DNA from: Fodinibius salicampi
GTDB taxonomy: Bacteria > Bacteroidota > Rhodothermia > Balneolales > Balneolaceae
Direction: 5' to 3'
Assembly: GCF_039545095.1 (NCBI RefSeq)
Contig: NZ_BAABRS010000004.1
Coordinates: 186,001 to 250,000, forward strand
DNA: 64,000 nt
The notes under the pieces were generated by a model. The model was not told where the DNA came from, did not search any database, and saw only the letters and a list, made by a program, of their open reading frames with translations. Within the stretch, counting starts at the first letter, position 1; every line of letters starts with the position of its first letter. Of this stretch, positions 40,184 through 49,441 are shown in pieces. Position numbers and translations under genes: made by a program.

Positions 40184-41022
40184 TCTAAAGCGTTCTGATA
40201 TTGTTCGTTAAGTTTTTGGATCGTAGTATCGGGTTGAAATTTAACAACAAATCCGGCCGTCATGCTATAAATATCTGCAAAAGGGTTGACGATAATTTTC
40301 TGTATATCCCGACCCGGTTGATGTTCGGTCCGTATCACTTCTCCAATAGGAATATCCGGAGGAAATTGATTACTGTATCCAGAAGTGATTACTATTTCTC
40401 CGGAATCGACCTCTACGGTTTGAGGGACATAGTTTAGCTGAAGTTCATGAATGTTTTTACTATCCCAGGAAACAATGCCATAGGCACCTGAGTTTTGTAG
40501 TTTGGCACTAACCTTAAATAAACTGTTAAAAATTGGCATTACCTGGGAGTACCCTCCATCGGTCAGTACAACCTTTCCGGCCAATCCCTCGGCTGCTACC
40601 AAAGGCATACCAGCGGTTATACCTTCTTCAGTACCTGCATCAATAGTTAAAGAATTAAATACCTGGGAAAGTTCTTTTCCCACAATTTGTACGGGATATA
40701 GATTAAGATTACTATTGCGGCTGAATTCAAGTAATTGGCGAAGTTCTTCATTCTCTTCACGAGCTGAACGTAGGCGACTTAACTCGTCAAGTAGTAAAAC
40801 ATTTTGTTGTCTGAGGTAAGTGTTAGTCCTTAAGGCCTGCCGATAAGTTCGAATATTAGATAACGGTTCCTCCAGGTAGCTGAAAACAGTTACCGAAACA
40901 GTTCGTAAATTATGAAGCCCCCCCTGATGACGGCTGACAATAAGGCCTACCGCAACAATAAGTAAAAATGCTGCAATAATATGATCTTTAATTTCCGTTA
41001 TTCCCGGAAAACGAATTTGCAT
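40180..41022 (-). CDS. mreC: Rod shape-determining protein MreC
   Basis: A 280-residue bitopic elongasome protein. One membrane helix (about 14-30), a periplasmic coiled coil (about 60-100, RQQNVLLLDELSRLRSAREE part) and a double beta-barrel with the family signatures VVGKEL, TIDAGTEEGITAGMPLV, GLAGKV and VDSGEIVITSG. It bridges MreB to PBP2. 23 bases separate it from mreB, and it overlaps mreD by 4. Confidence 0.93.
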   Translation of the reverse strand: MQIRFPGITEIKDHIIAAFLLIVAVGLIVSRHQGGLHNLRTVSVTVFSYLEEPLSNIRTYRQALRTNTYLRQQNVLLLDELSRLRSAREENEELRQLLEFSRNSNLNLYPVQIVGKELSQVFNSLTIDAGTEEGITAGMPLVAAEGLAGKVVLTDGGYSQVMPIFNSLFKVSAKLQNSGAYGIVSWDSKNIHELQLNYVPQTVEVDSGEIVITSGYSNQFPPDIPIGEVIRTEHQPGRDIQKIIVNPFADIYSMTAGFVVKFQPDTTIQKLNEQYQNALE

Positions 41023-41045
41023 TCACTTCTTCCTTCCTTAGATAC

Positions 41046-42101
41046 TTAGGTAATTACGGTTCGGTAATAATCGAGATCTTCTAATATGGCGCCGGTACCA
41101 CGTACAACGGCAGTTAAAGGATCTTCGGCAATGTGGACAGGCAAGTCGGTAGTTTCCCGGATTAGTTTATCAAGATTTTTAAGCTTGGCACCTCCACCGG
41201 TAAGCATAATACCCCGATCCAGAATGTCCGCTGACAGTTCAGGAGGAGTCTGCTCCAGGGACTTGGTAATAGATTCAACAATAGTGTTTACCGATTCGGA
41301 GATTGCCTCCCGAACATCTTTGGATGTAACGTGGCGGACTCGGGGGACCCCGTTAACAAGATCACGTCCTTTCGTATCCATTTCTATTTCTTCATCGAGA
41401 GGAGCAGCCGACCCGATTTCGCACTTGATCTTTTCAGCAGTTCGTTCTCCGATAAGGAGATTATGATTCCGCCTGAAATAATTAATAATATCTTCATTCA
41501 GCTCGTCACCACCCAAACGTACCGACTGTGCATATACGATACCCGAAAGAGCGATGACAGCAATCTCAGTGGTTCCCCCGCCTACATCTACAATCATATT
41601 TCCAATCGGCTCGTGCACATTGAGTCCAATTCCGATTGCCGCTGCCATGGGTTCGTCTACGAGATGGACCGATTTGGCTCCGGCATGTTCTGCGCTGTCC
41701 CGAACAGCTCGGCGTTCGACCTCGGTGATGCCGCTGGGTACACAAACAACCATTGTTCGGGTACTGGAGTACCATTTCATTTTAACCTTGTCAATCATAC
41801 CGCGAATCATTTGTTCAGCGACCTCAAAATCCGCGATAACGCCATCACGTAGGGGGCGTACGGTGCGGATATTCTTATGGGTCTTTTCGTGCATCAGCCG
41901 GGCCTCGTGTCCTGTTGCAACAGGTTCATTCTGTGTGTTCAGGGCAACAATGGAGGGCTCATTAAGTACGATACCTTCCCCCCGGGAATAGATAAGGGTG
42001 TTGGCGGTACCAAGATCGATAGCAATATCGGTGTATAGCCAGTCAAACCAACCTTTTCGTTGCTGTTTATCTTTCTTAGATGTAGATACGTTATTGTCCA
42101 T
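41046..42101 (-). CDS. mreB: Rod shape-determining actin homologue MreB
   Basis: A 351-residue actin-like cytoskeletal ATPase that guides lateral wall synthesis. Actin-fold motifs are clear: DIAIDLGTANTLIY (phosphate 1), PSIVALN, MIVDVGGGTTEIAVIA (phosphate 2) and GIMLTGGGAKL (adenosine). The 15-residue charged N-terminal extension (STSKKDKQQRKGWF) resembles the amphipathic membrane-binding helix region. It heads mreBCD-mrdA-rodA and follows purH by 122 bases, an order common in Bacteroidota-related phyla. Confidence 0.97.
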   Translation of the reverse strand: MDNNVSTSKKDKQQRKGWFDWLYTDIAIDLGTANTLIYSRGEGIVLNEPSIVALNTQNEPVATGHEARLMHEKTHKNIRTVRPLRDGVIADFEVAEQMIRGMIDKVKMKWYSSTRTMVVCVPSGITEVERRAVRDSAEHAGAKSVHLVDEPMAAAIGIGLNVHEPIGNMIVDVGGGTTEIAVIALSGIVYAQSVRLGGDELNEDIINYFRRNHNLLIGERTAEKIKCEIGSAAPLDEEIEMDTKGRDLVNGVPRVRHVTSKDVREAISESVNTIVESITKSLEQTPPELSADILDRGIMLTGGGAKLKNLDKLIRETTDLPVHIAEDPLTAVVRGTGAILEDLDYYRTVIT

Positions 42102-42223
42102 ATTAGCTATGTGTAGATGAGCTGCAAGTAGTCAAATTTTACCTTAAAAAAGACCAAAAATAAAAATACAATTTTGTACGTCTATTTCCGAATAAATAAG
42201 AATAAAAGTTAAAATGAAAATGT

Positions 42224-43804
42224 TTAATGCCTAAAAAGTCTTTTATCGGTGAAGACCATGGTAAGATCAAGGGCGTCAGCGGTTTCTATGACTTGGTCAT
42301 CGCGAATACTTCCGCCTGGTTGAATTACTGCAGTGGCGCCTGCTTTAGCCGCGGCTTCTACTCCATCGGGAAAGGGGAAGAAGGCATCAGATGCAATGGC
42401 GGTACCTTCTATTGAGAGTCCTTCTTCTTTGGCTTTGGCAATAGCAATTTGCGAAGCTTCTACACGGCTTGTTTGCCCTGTGCCGATGCCAATAGTTTGC
42501 TGATCTTTAGCGTAAACAATGGCATTGGATTTTACATGTTTAACCACCTGCCAGGCAAAAAGCATATCGCGAAGTTCTTTTTGGCTCGGCTGGCGCTTTG
42601 TCACCACTTTAAGGTCGTTTTCATCAAGAATAGAGAAATCAAGGTCCTGACTGAGTGCTCCTCCGAAGATCGAACGGAACTGTTGTTCTGAGCTATCACT
42701 CAAATACTTCTTTTGGCGAATAAGGCGTCTTTTTTTCTTCTGCCTGAGCAGAGAAAGAGCGTCCTCAGTATAGGAAGGAGCAATAATAATTTCAGTAAAT
42801 ATTTCGTCTATTTTTTTAGCGGTATCAAGATCGAGCTCCTGGTTGACAGCTACAATGCCTCCAAAAGGGGATTTAGTATCTGTTTGGAAGGCTTTTTCCC
42901 ATGCCTTGGTAAGATTCTCGTCAGAGGCTACCCCACAGGGAACGGTATGTTTAAAAATAGCACAGGTTGGATCAGAATCCTTAAAATCAGCAATAAGTCG
43001 CAGGGCGGCATCCACATCAAGGAAATTATTATAGCTGAGTTGCTTGCCGTGAAAACAATCGATGAATTCTTCTTGGTAGCCATATACGGCCGCTTTCTGA
43101 TGGGGGTTTTCGCCATAGCGCAATTCCTGGGATTTAGGGAGTGATATATTCAGCTGTTCCGGCTGTTCCTCCGATTTAGTATCGAGCGTATTGAAATAGT
43201 TGGCAATATGGGTGTCGTAGTGAGCGGTATGATTAAACGCCTGGCGCGCCCATTGCCGACGCTTAGTAAATGGGATACCGTTTTCCTGTTCAAGTGAAGC
43301 TATGAAATCATCATACTGTTTGGGAGCAGTAAGAACGCAAACGTGGGCAAAATTCTTGGCTGCTGCCCGAATCATAGTAGGACCGCCGATATCAATGTTT
43401 TCCGTAGCTATTGCAGGAGTACAATCGGAATTATCAATCGTCTCTTTGAAAGGGTACAGATTCACCACAACTAGCTCAATGGGATCAATATTTAGTTGTT
43501 TCATTTCATCGAGGTCAGATTGATGGCTGGTTCTTCCCAAAAGTCCACCGTGAATAATAGGATGCAGCGTTTTAACCCGTCCATCCAGACATTCCTCAAA
43601 ACCAGTAACTTCACTCACATCTGTAACCGGCAGTTCGGCTTCTCTTATCTTTTGAGCGGTACCCCCTGTGGATATAATTTCAACATCATGTTGATGCAAG
43701 ACCCGGGCCAGCGGAATAATATCTGTTTTGTCGGAGACTGAGAGCAGGGCTCTGTTAATTGAAAGGTTATGTTCAGGTAGTTCAGAAAGAGGTTGTAAAG
43801 ACAC
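42224..43804 (-). CDS. purH: Bifunctional AICAR transformylase/IMP cyclohydrolase
   Basis: A 526-residue enzyme for the last two steps of de novo IMP synthesis. The N-terminal MGS-like cyclohydrolase domain (about 1-200) begins [18 protein letters not shown] and contains the [17 protein letters not shown] motif. The AICAR transformylase part (about 200-526) has [13 protein letters not shown], the KHTVPCGVA catalytic lysine-histidine segment and [15 protein letters not shown]. Seven bases separate it from purN upstream, so the two are co-transcribed. Confidence 0.96.
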   Translation of the reverse strand: MSLQPLSELPEHNLSINRALLSVSDKTDIIPLARVLHQHDVEIISTGGTAQKIREAELPVTDVSEVTGFEECLDGRVKTLHPIIHGGLLGRTSHQSDLDEMKQLNIDPIELVVVNLYPFKETIDNSDCTPAIATENIDIGGPTMIRAAAKNFAHVCVLTAPKQYDDFIASLEQENGIPFTKRRQWARQAFNHTAHYDTHIANYFNTLDTKSEEQPEQLNISLPKSQELRYGENPHQKAAVYGYQEEFIDCFHGKQLSYNNFLDVDAALRLIADFKDSDPTCAIFKHTVPCGVASDENLTKAWEKAFQTDTKSPFGGIVAVNQELDLDTAKKIDEIFTEIIIAPSYTEDALSLLRQKKKRRLIRQKKYLSDSSEQQFRSIFGGALSQDLDFSILDENDLKVVTKRQPSQKELRDMLFAWQVVKHVKSNAIVYAKDQQTIGIGTGQTSRVEASQIAIAKAKEEGLSIEGTAIASDAFFPFPDGVEAAAKAGATAVIQPGGSIRDDQVIETADALDLTMVFTDKRLFRH

Positions 43805-43811
43805 AGTTTAA

Positions 43812-44405
43812 TTATGTTTTGGAATGTTTATTAGCAAGTTTAGCAATAACTTCCGGAAGGAGCTGATGTTCCTGTTTTAATACACGTTTGGCTAACTCTT
43901 CGGCATCGTCCGTATCGTAAACGGGAACTTTTCGCTGGGCCAGAACAGGTCCTTCGTCATATTCTTCGGTGACGATGTGAACGGTACAGCCCGACTCCTG
44001 TTCCTCGTTTTCAAGAACAGCCTGGTGCACGTTAATTCCATAAAAGCCCTTCCCTCCGTATTTGGGTAACAGAGAAGGGTGGATATTGATGATCTTTCCT
44101 TCATAATTTTCTATAACTGCAGAAGGAATCTTTAACATGTAACCGGCGAGTACGATAAGATCGGTTTCCCAATTGGCAAGCCGGGTAAGAAGCGTATCGA
44201 CATATTCTGATTGATTATCAAAAGCGCCGGGATAAATTGTGACATGGGGAATGTTATGCTTTCGAGCCCGTTCAATAGACTGAATATCGGTTTTATTGGT
44301 AATCAGTCCACGTATACGTCCATTGATCTTTCCTTCTTCTACAGCATCAATAATCGACTGAAAGTTTGTTCCCGATCCGGAGGCAAAAACGACAATGTTA
44401 ATCAA
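43812..44405 (-). CDS. purN: Phosphoribosylglycinamide formyltransferase
   Basis: A 197-residue enzyme that formylates GAR using 10-formyltetrahydrofolate in purine synthesis. The phosphate loop VFASGSGTNFQSI is at residues 5-17. The conserved folate-site region LVLAGYMLKIP, the catalytic INIHPSLLPKYGG and the metal/folate aspartate in TEEYDEGPVLAQ are present. It is directly upstream of purH in the same operon. Confidence 0.96.
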   Translation of the reverse strand: MINIVVFASGSGTNFQSIIDAVEEGKINGRIRGLITNKTDIQSIERARKHNIPHVTIYPGAFDNQSEYVDTLLTRLANWETDLIVLAGYMLKIPSAVIENYEGKIINIHPSLLPKYGGKGFYGINVHQAVLENEEQESGCTVHIVTEEYDEGPVLAQRKVPVYDTDDAEELAKRVLKQEHQLLPEVIAKLANKHSKT

Positions 44406-44498
44406 TGGAAAACGATACTATAAGTTGCTATCAATTTAAGTGGGTGAAGATAAGTAAAAAAGTTTAAAAACGAAGCCTTATTTCCGCAAGTAGGTTTG

Positions 44499-45578
44499 TT
44501 ATTCTGTAGACATTGAGTCCGGTGAGCGAAAAACATAATAGTTATTAAGACTCCATCGTATCTGATTGATCGTAATTTTTATAACAGTAGCTATGGGAAT
44601 AGCAATTAGCATACCGATGATACCGGCGGTTTGTGCACCGATCATAATAATAAACAAAATGGCAACGGGATGAATATCGGCCGACCGGGAAAAAATAAGT
44701 GGTTGAAGAACCAGATTATCCAGCATTTGAACTAAAAGTATGGCAATGATACAGGGGAGAACCAGCGAAAAGTTTCCAATTTCAATAATAGAAACGATGA
44801 TGGAAAGTATATAACCGATGGCCGGACCGAAGTAAGGAATCGTATTGGCCAATCCTATCGCTATTCCGACTGAAAGTGCGTTGTTAAGTCCCACAACGGA
44901 AAGTACAATCCAGGAGGCTAGGGCAACGATGAAACTTTGTAGCATTACACTTCGGAAATAGATGCCCAAACGGGTTTCGATTTTGTCAACAAGGCTCAGA
45001 GTGGTTTCAAAATATTTATTAGGAACCAGTCGCAGAATATCCCGTCGAATACGTGCTCCGTCTTTTAAGAAAAAGAAAGTGGCAAATGGAATGACCAGAG
45101 CAGCATAAAAAATATTGGTAAAGACACCAATGATATTACTTAGGGCAGTAGGAAGTTGACCAATGTTAAAAAGCTCCTGTAACATGGTAGTTATATTATC
45201 ACTGAGGAACCGATCAGGTAGAAAAGAAAAGCTTTCCGTTAGGCGTTGTTCGATTTGTCGTGCTATACTCTGAATGTTTTGGATATTCAATTGTCCTGCC
45301 AATTCTACCATCTGGCTTACGATGACCGGCAAAATATTGGTAGATATCCAGATAATGAGCAGAATAAGAGCGCTAAGTGTCAGGCAAATGCCAAACGTTC
45401 GGTTTATGCCCGCCGCCTGTATGCGGTTAACGATTGGGTCTAAGATATAACTTATGATTATTGCAATGACAGCATAGCCTACCAGGGTGCCAAAATAGTA
45501 AAGCAGATAAAAGAGAATGCCAACGGCTCCCAGTCCTAAAATTGATTTTATAAGCCGTTCCAGAGTTAAATTATTCAT
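44499..45578 (-). CDS. AI-2E family transporter
   Basis: A 359-residue membrane protein with about eight transmembrane helices in the pattern of the AI-2E (PerM/YdiK/TqsA) superfamily: three N-terminal helices, a long amphipathic insert (about 70-140) and five C-terminal helices, with the conserved ANTIPYFGPAIG and IPIATVIKI segments. Members export signalling autoinducers or act as sodium-proton exchangers, so the substrate is open. It overlaps recX by 8 bases. Confidence 0.88.
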   Translation of the reverse strand: MNNLTLERLIKSILGLGAVGILFYLLYYFGTLVGYAVIAIIISYILDPIVNRIQAAGINRTFGICLTLSALILLIIWISTNILPVIVSQMVELAGQLNIQNIQSIARQIEQRLTESFSFLPDRFLSDNITTMLQELFNIGQLPTALSNIIGVFTNIFYAALVIPFATFFFLKDGARIRRDILRLVPNKYFETTLSLVDKIETRLGIYFRSVMLQSFIVALASWIVLSVVGLNNALSVGIAIGLANTIPYFGPAIGYILSIIVSIIEIGNFSLVLPCIIAILLVQMLDNLVLQPLIFSRSADIHPVAILFIIMIGAQTAGIIGMLIAIPIATVIKITINQIRWSLNNYYVFRSPDSMSTE

Positions 45579-46257
45579 CTTTTTCTAAAAGCTTCATAAG
45601 CTTATCGATACAGTTATAGATACTGGAAGGAGAATATCCTTTCCTTGCCAGATGGTCGATAACTTTCTTTTTTCGCTTTAGTGGATGTTCTTCTTTTAAA
45701 AAACGTCTTTTACGTTTTGAAATTAAATGTATGAAAGTTTCTTCGAAATCTGCACCTTCAAAAGCTTTTCTGACGCTTTTTTCAATATTTTGCCGTTTGA
45801 TTCCCTTTTTATAAAGATGAGCTTTAACTTTGGCGGGTCCCCAATTATTTTTCCGGCTTTTTTCGGATGCATATTTAAGAGCGAATTCCGTATCGTCGAT
45901 ATATCCTTTTTCCTGAAGTTCATCCAGTACCCCCGTAATAGTTTCAGGGGCATAGTCTTTTTGCAGAGCTTTATTCATTAATTCCTGCCGGGAGTGATCC
46001 CGCCGGCTTAGTAATCCCATCAGGTAGGATTTTATAGCAAAACGCCCTTCTTCGCGCTGTAATTTTTTGAAAAGAGAGGGAGTTATTTCAACCCCCTCCT
46101 TTAGATTAAATGCCAGAAGCGTTTGCTCATGGACGCCCAAGAGGAAATTTCCGTCCGCGAAAATAGAATAGCGCTCTTTATTCTTTTTCTGGATGGTTAT
46201 GCCGGTGATGGTAGCAGGGAGTGCGGAACCGGCATCCTCATAGGAATCTGTGGCCAT
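45571..46257 (-). CDS. recX: Regulatory protein RecX
   Basis: A 228-residue modulator that caps and destabilises RecA filaments. Three tandem three-helix RecX repeats are visible, for example LLSRRDHSRQELMNKAL, GYIDDTEFALKYASEKSRKN and WGPAKVKAHLYKKGI. The N-terminal 60 residues are an extension (ITGITIQKKNKERYSIFADG) common in RecX of this phylum. It lies 2 bases after recA, fitting the recA-recX operon, and overlaps the AI-2E gene downstream. Confidence 0.93.
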   Translation of the reverse strand: MATDSYEDAGSALPATITGITIQKKNKERYSIFADGNFLLGVHEQTLLAFNLKEGVEITPSLFKKLQREEGRFAIKSYLMGLLSRRDHSRQELMNKALQKDYAPETITGVLDELQEKGYIDDTEFALKYASEKSRKNNWGPAKVKAHLYKKGIKRQNIEKSVRKAFEGADFEETFIHLISKRKRRFLKEEHPLKRKKKVIDHLARKGYSPSSIYNCIDKLMKLLEKDE

Positions 46258-46259
46258 GG

Positions 46260-47306
46260 TTAATCCTGCTCTTCTTCCTTGGCTTCTTGTTCTTCTTCAT
46301 TTTCTTCTGTAGGCTGGGGATTCATTTCGTTACGCACCATTTCCTCAATCCGTTCCGTTAACTCAGGATCTGATTCGAGAAATTCAATCGCATTATCTGT
46401 TCCCTGGCCAATAGGCTCGCCATCATAACGATACCAGCTGCCTCGTTTTTCGATGATATCGTATTCGACCGCCAGATCGAGAATTTCAGACATGCGGGAA
46501 ATCCCTTCGCCATACATAATGTTGAATTCTACCACTTTAAAAGGTGGAGCTACCTTGTTTTTGACCACTTTTACCTTAGTACGGTTGCCAACTACCTCAT
46601 CTCCTTTTTTGAGGGAACCGATACGGCGGATATCCATACGAACAGAAGAGTAAAACTTAAGCGCTCGTCCCCCGGAGGTGGTTTCAGGATTTCCGAACAT
46701 GACTCCAATTTTTTCCCGGATCTGATTGATAAAAATTACGGATGTTCGTGTTTTATTGATGATACCCGTAATTTTACGCATCGCCTGAGACATCAGGCGG
46801 GCCTGCAATCCCATATGCGAGTCGCCCATCTCTCCTTCCAGCTCAGCTCGTGGTACCAGTGCAGCAACAGAATCCACAACAATGGCATCCAAAGCAGCGG
46901 AGCGAATAAGTGTTTCGGTTATTTCAAGGGCCTGTTCACCGCTATCGGGCTGCGAGACAAGCAATTCATCGGTATTGATGCCCAGGTTTTTTGCATACCG
47001 GGGATCAAAAGCATGCTCGGCATCTACAAAGGCTGCATACCCGCCCGCCTTTTGAGCTTCGGCTACAATATGCATTGCAAGCGTCGTCTTTCCACTTCCT
47101 TCCGGACCATAAATTTCAGTAATACGTCCTCGCGGAACTCCTCCCACTCCGAGAGCTTGGTCAAGTAGCAGGGACCCCGTAGAGATGCTGGGAACATCCT
47201 GTGCCGCTTCGTCTCCCAGGCGCATAATAGTGCCTTTCCCATGTTGTTTTTCGATTTGGCCGATGGCCATTTCCAGTGCCTTTTCGCGATCGTTATTGTC
47301 AGACAT
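46260..47306 (-). CDS. recA: Recombinase RecA
   Basis: A 348-residue recombinase. The Walker A loop GPEGSGKT is at residues 67-74; the MAW-equivalent, Walker B ([11 protein letters not shown]) and L1/L2 loop segments ([36 protein letters not shown]) are standard. The C-terminus is a long acidic tail of mostly glutamate (about 325-348), typical of a regulatory tail limiting filament formation. It is the first gene of a minus-strand transcript with recX. I found no convincing SOS-box palindrome upstream. Confidence 0.98.
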   Translation of the reverse strand: MSDNNDREKALEMAIGQIEKQHGKGTIMRLGDEAAQDVPSISTGSLLLDQALGVGGVPRGRITEIYGPEGSGKTTLAMHIVAEAQKAGGYAAFVDAEHAFDPRYAKNLGINTDELLVSQPDSGEQALEITETLIRSAALDAIVVDSVAALVPRAELEGEMGDSHMGLQARLMSQAMRKITGIINKTRTSVIFINQIREKIGVMFGNPETTSGGRALKFYSSVRMDIRRIGSLKKGDEVVGNRTKVKVVKNKVAPPFKVVEFNIMYGEGISRMSEILDLAVEYDIIEKRGSWYRYDGEPIGQGTDNAIEFLESDPELTERIEEMVRNEMNPQPTEENEEEQEAKEEEQD

Positions 47307-47549
47307 AAGTACGTTTCTATAGTTATCTTTTGTTTTTCATCGGTTAATATATCAAATAAAAGTGACAACATAGCGTCATCCCTATCTGTAAAAAATACTG
47401 TGAATTAATATATAGACCGGTTCTGCTATATTGGAATAGTTGATTAGTTCGCTGTATTCAAAGTTAACTCCACAAAAATAGCAGGAATGAGTAAGTAAGA
47501 TCGTTTTAGCAGGTAAATCCTTACAATCTTTTTTAAAAATGTTTAAAAA

Positions 47550-47705
47550 ATGAGCATTTTAATCATTTGGATATCAATATTTTCCAGCTTCTCTTTTAAT
47601 TTGTATTTAATTTTGACAAATTCCTGCCTCACTATGTATGTAAGTGATGAGGGAGTTCCCCTTTTACTTATGATTGTGTGCTTAACTATAGTTATTTTTC
47701 GTTGA
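47550..47705 (+). CDS. Possible 51-residue hydrophobic peptide
   Basis: A short frame from ATG to TGA encodes 51 residues with two hydrophobic stretches (LIIWISIFSSFSFNLYLIL and LLLMIVCLTIVIF) joined by a polar turn with two acidic residues. It has no Shine-Dalgarno sequence and lies in a very A/T-rich gap. Chance is a real alternative, because A/T-rich DNA favours hydrophobic codons. Confidence is low. Confidence 0.18.
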   Translation: MSILIIWISIFSSFSFNLYLILTNSCLTMYVSDEGVPLLLMIVCLTIVIFR

Positions 47706-47709
47706 TATT

Positions 47710-47725
47710 TGTGATAAATATCACA
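47710..47725. promoter_or_regulatory. CRP/FNR-family palindromic site
   Basis: TGTGATAAATATCACA is a perfect 7-bp inverted repeat with a 2-base centre and matches TGTGA-N6-TCACA, the E. coli CRP consensus. It lies about 95 bases before the likely start of the GlcNAc kinase-like gene and about 400 bases before recA on the other strand. Regulation of the kinase gene by a CRP/FNR-type protein is inferred. Confidence 0.55.
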
Positions 47726-47820
47726 CCTTGTCAGGCGGATAATTATATTAGGCGCAATTTTGCAGAATGTGATAAGAATTGCTTAGATTTGGCATCGAAA
47801 TTATAAATGAAAAGGTGTTT

Positions 47821-48663
47821 ATGAGTATTTTAATTGCCGACAGTGGCGCAACAAAAACAGAATGGTGTGTAAAGTCGGCAGACGGTAATAAGATTTATAA
47901 AACGGAGGGGTTAAATCCTTACTATCATACCACACAAAGTATCAAAGATGTTGTCGAGAATGAACTTCGTGCCAAGCTGGATGATGGCATAGAGATCACG
48001 GATGTTCATTTTTATGGGGCCGGTTGTGACAGTGAGGAAAAGAAAGAGAGGGTTGATGCTGCTCTTACTTATAACTTCCCCGATGCAACGCTGCATATAT
48101 ATCACGATCTGTTGGGAGCAGCCCGGGCATGTTTTTTTAATGAGCCGGGGATTGCTTGTATTCTGGGTACGGGCTCTAATTCCTGTCTCTATGATGGGGA
48201 GAAGATTATAGAACATATTCCCTCGCTTGCTTTTATTCTTGGGGATGAAGGAAGTGCCGGATATTTTGGCAAAAAGCTCATCAACCAGTATTACCGGTTT
48301 GAGCTTCCCGATAACTTGCGCAAAGATCTGGAGGAAAATTATAATATGGATCTGGATCATATTACAAAGGAACTTTATGATGGTTCTCAGAAAAGCCGGT
48401 TTATTGCTTCTTACGCTTCATTCCTGGGAGAGCATGAAGACCACCCCCATATTAAAGAGATGCTCTATGAAGGGTTTGAGAATTTTATCACCAGAATTGT
48501 GATGAAATATACCAATGCTTCTGACTATGAAGTGTGTTTCATTGGATCGGTAGCACACGGACATAAAGATATGATCAATGGAATTCTGGAAAAGCACGGG
48601 ATGAAATCGGGTCGTTATATCAGCAAGCCCATGAAACGGCTTATAGAATTTCATTCGCTGTAA
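47821..48663 (+). CDS. N-acetylglucosamine kinase-like ATPase (BadF/BadG family)
   Basis: About 280 residues from the ATG at 47821 (MSILIADSGATKTEW); an in-frame extension to 47779 lacks family likeness. The ASKHA-fold phosphate loops are present: ADSGATKTEW, GIACILGTGSNSCLYDG and FILGDEGSAGYFGK, the last being typical of GlcNAc kinases. The protein most likely phosphorylates an amino sugar from peptidoglycan recycling or chitin, but the BadF/BadG annotation name covers unrelated substrates. A CRP-like site lies upstream, in keeping with catabolite control of sugar use. Confidence 0.85.
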   Translation: MSILIADSGATKTEWCVKSADGNKIYKTEGLNPYYHTTQSIKDVVENELRAKLDDGIEITDVHFYGAGCDSEEKKERVDAALTYNFPDATLHIYHDLLGAARACFFNEPGIACILGTGSNSCLYDGEKIIEHIPSLAFILGDEGSAGYFGKKLINQYYRFELPDNLRKDLEENYNMDLDHITKELYDGSQKSRFIASYASFLGEHEDHPHIKEMLYEGFENFITRIVMKYTNASDYEVCFIGSVAHGHKDMINGILEKHGMKSGRYISKPMKRLIEFHSL

Positions 48664-48677
48664 AAGTACAGGATATT

Positions 48678-49439
48678 GTGATTGATACCCACTGCCATCT
48701 CTTTCTCGAACAATTTGATGATGATATTGATGAAGTGCTGGAGCGGGCGTATGCCGCAGGCGTGACACATATTCTCATGCCGGCCATCCATTTTGGTTCC
48801 CTTTCCCGAATGGATGAGCTGGAACATCCTCACATAGCTTTTTATAAAATGGCCGGTATTCATCCTACCCAAATTAACAAAGGAAAAAAGACGAGCGAGG
48901 ATGAATTACTGGAATACTGCAGTAGTGAGGATATTGTTGCAGTTGGAGAAACCGGGCTGGATTACTACTGGAGTGATGATTATAAAACGGAACAGCAACG
49001 CAGCCTTCGTATCCACTGTAAAGTAGCTAAAGAGTTGGATAAGCCCATTGTATTACATAACAGAGACAGTACAACTGATCTGCTGGATATTATACAAGAT
49101 GAGCAGGACGGTAGTTTGAGAGGAGTATGGCATTGCTTTAATGGGTCAGTCGAGGAAGGCAGGCGTACGCTTGATTTGGGATTGCACTTGGGGATAGGGG
49201 GCATTTTTACCTTTAAAAATGCGGGCGTAGATAAAACCGTAGCACAGCTTCCCCTTGAAAAAATGATGTTGGAAACAGATGCGCCTTATTTGGCTCCTTC
49301 TCCCAAAAGAGGGAAACGAAATGAACCGGCCTTTGTCCGTTTTACTGCAGAGCGATTAGCTGAAGTAAAGGAATGTTCCCTGAATGAAGTTCTCCTACAG
49401 ACGGATCGTACCGCGAAGCAGTTTTTCGACCTTTCATAG
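48678..49439 (+). CDS. tatD: TatD family metal-dependent DNase
   Basis: A 253-residue TIM-barrel hydrolase of the TatD/YcfH/YjjV group. Metal ligands DTHCHL (residues 3-8), a central E in VAVGETGLDYYW, IVLHNRDST, WHCFNGS and LETDAPYL(A)P are all in place. It begins at a GTG 14 bases after the kinase-like gene. The paralogue (TatD, YcfH or YjjV) cannot be fixed by eye. It converges with pdxB, 2 bases between the stops. Confidence 0.9.
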   Translation: MIDTHCHLFLEQFDDDIDEVLERAYAAGVTHILMPAIHFGSLSRMDELEHPHIAFYKMAGIHPTQINKGKKTSEDELLEYCSSEDIVAVGETGLDYYWSDDYKTEQQRSLRIHCKVAKELDKPIVLHNRDSTTDLLDIIQDEQDGSLRGVWHCFNGSVEEGRRTLDLGLHLGIGGIFTFKNAGVDKTVAQLPLEKMMLETDAPYLAPSPKRGKRNEPAFVRFTAERLAEVKECSLNEVLLQTDRTAKQFFDLS

Positions 49440-49441
49440 TA

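Larger units (their letters stand above)
47307..47820. other. Intergenic region between recA and the GlcNAc kinase-like gene
   Basis: A 514-base A/T-rich gap separating divergent genes, the only stretch above 300 bases without an annotated gene. It carries a perfect CRP-type palindrome near its right end and a 51-codon hydrophobic reading frame (47550-47705). No tRNA, hairpin terminator or further clear promoter was recognised. Confidence 0.7.

Noticed and set aside
41331-41852. Plus-strand 173-codon frame over mreB
   Set aside because: Antisense to mreB, which is nearly invariant; the frame has no recognisable domain or start context.
47307-47440. SOS (LexA) box upstream of recA
   Set aside because: I looked for a CTGT-N8-ACAG-type or other dyad and found none convincing; the LexA motif of this phylum is not known to me.
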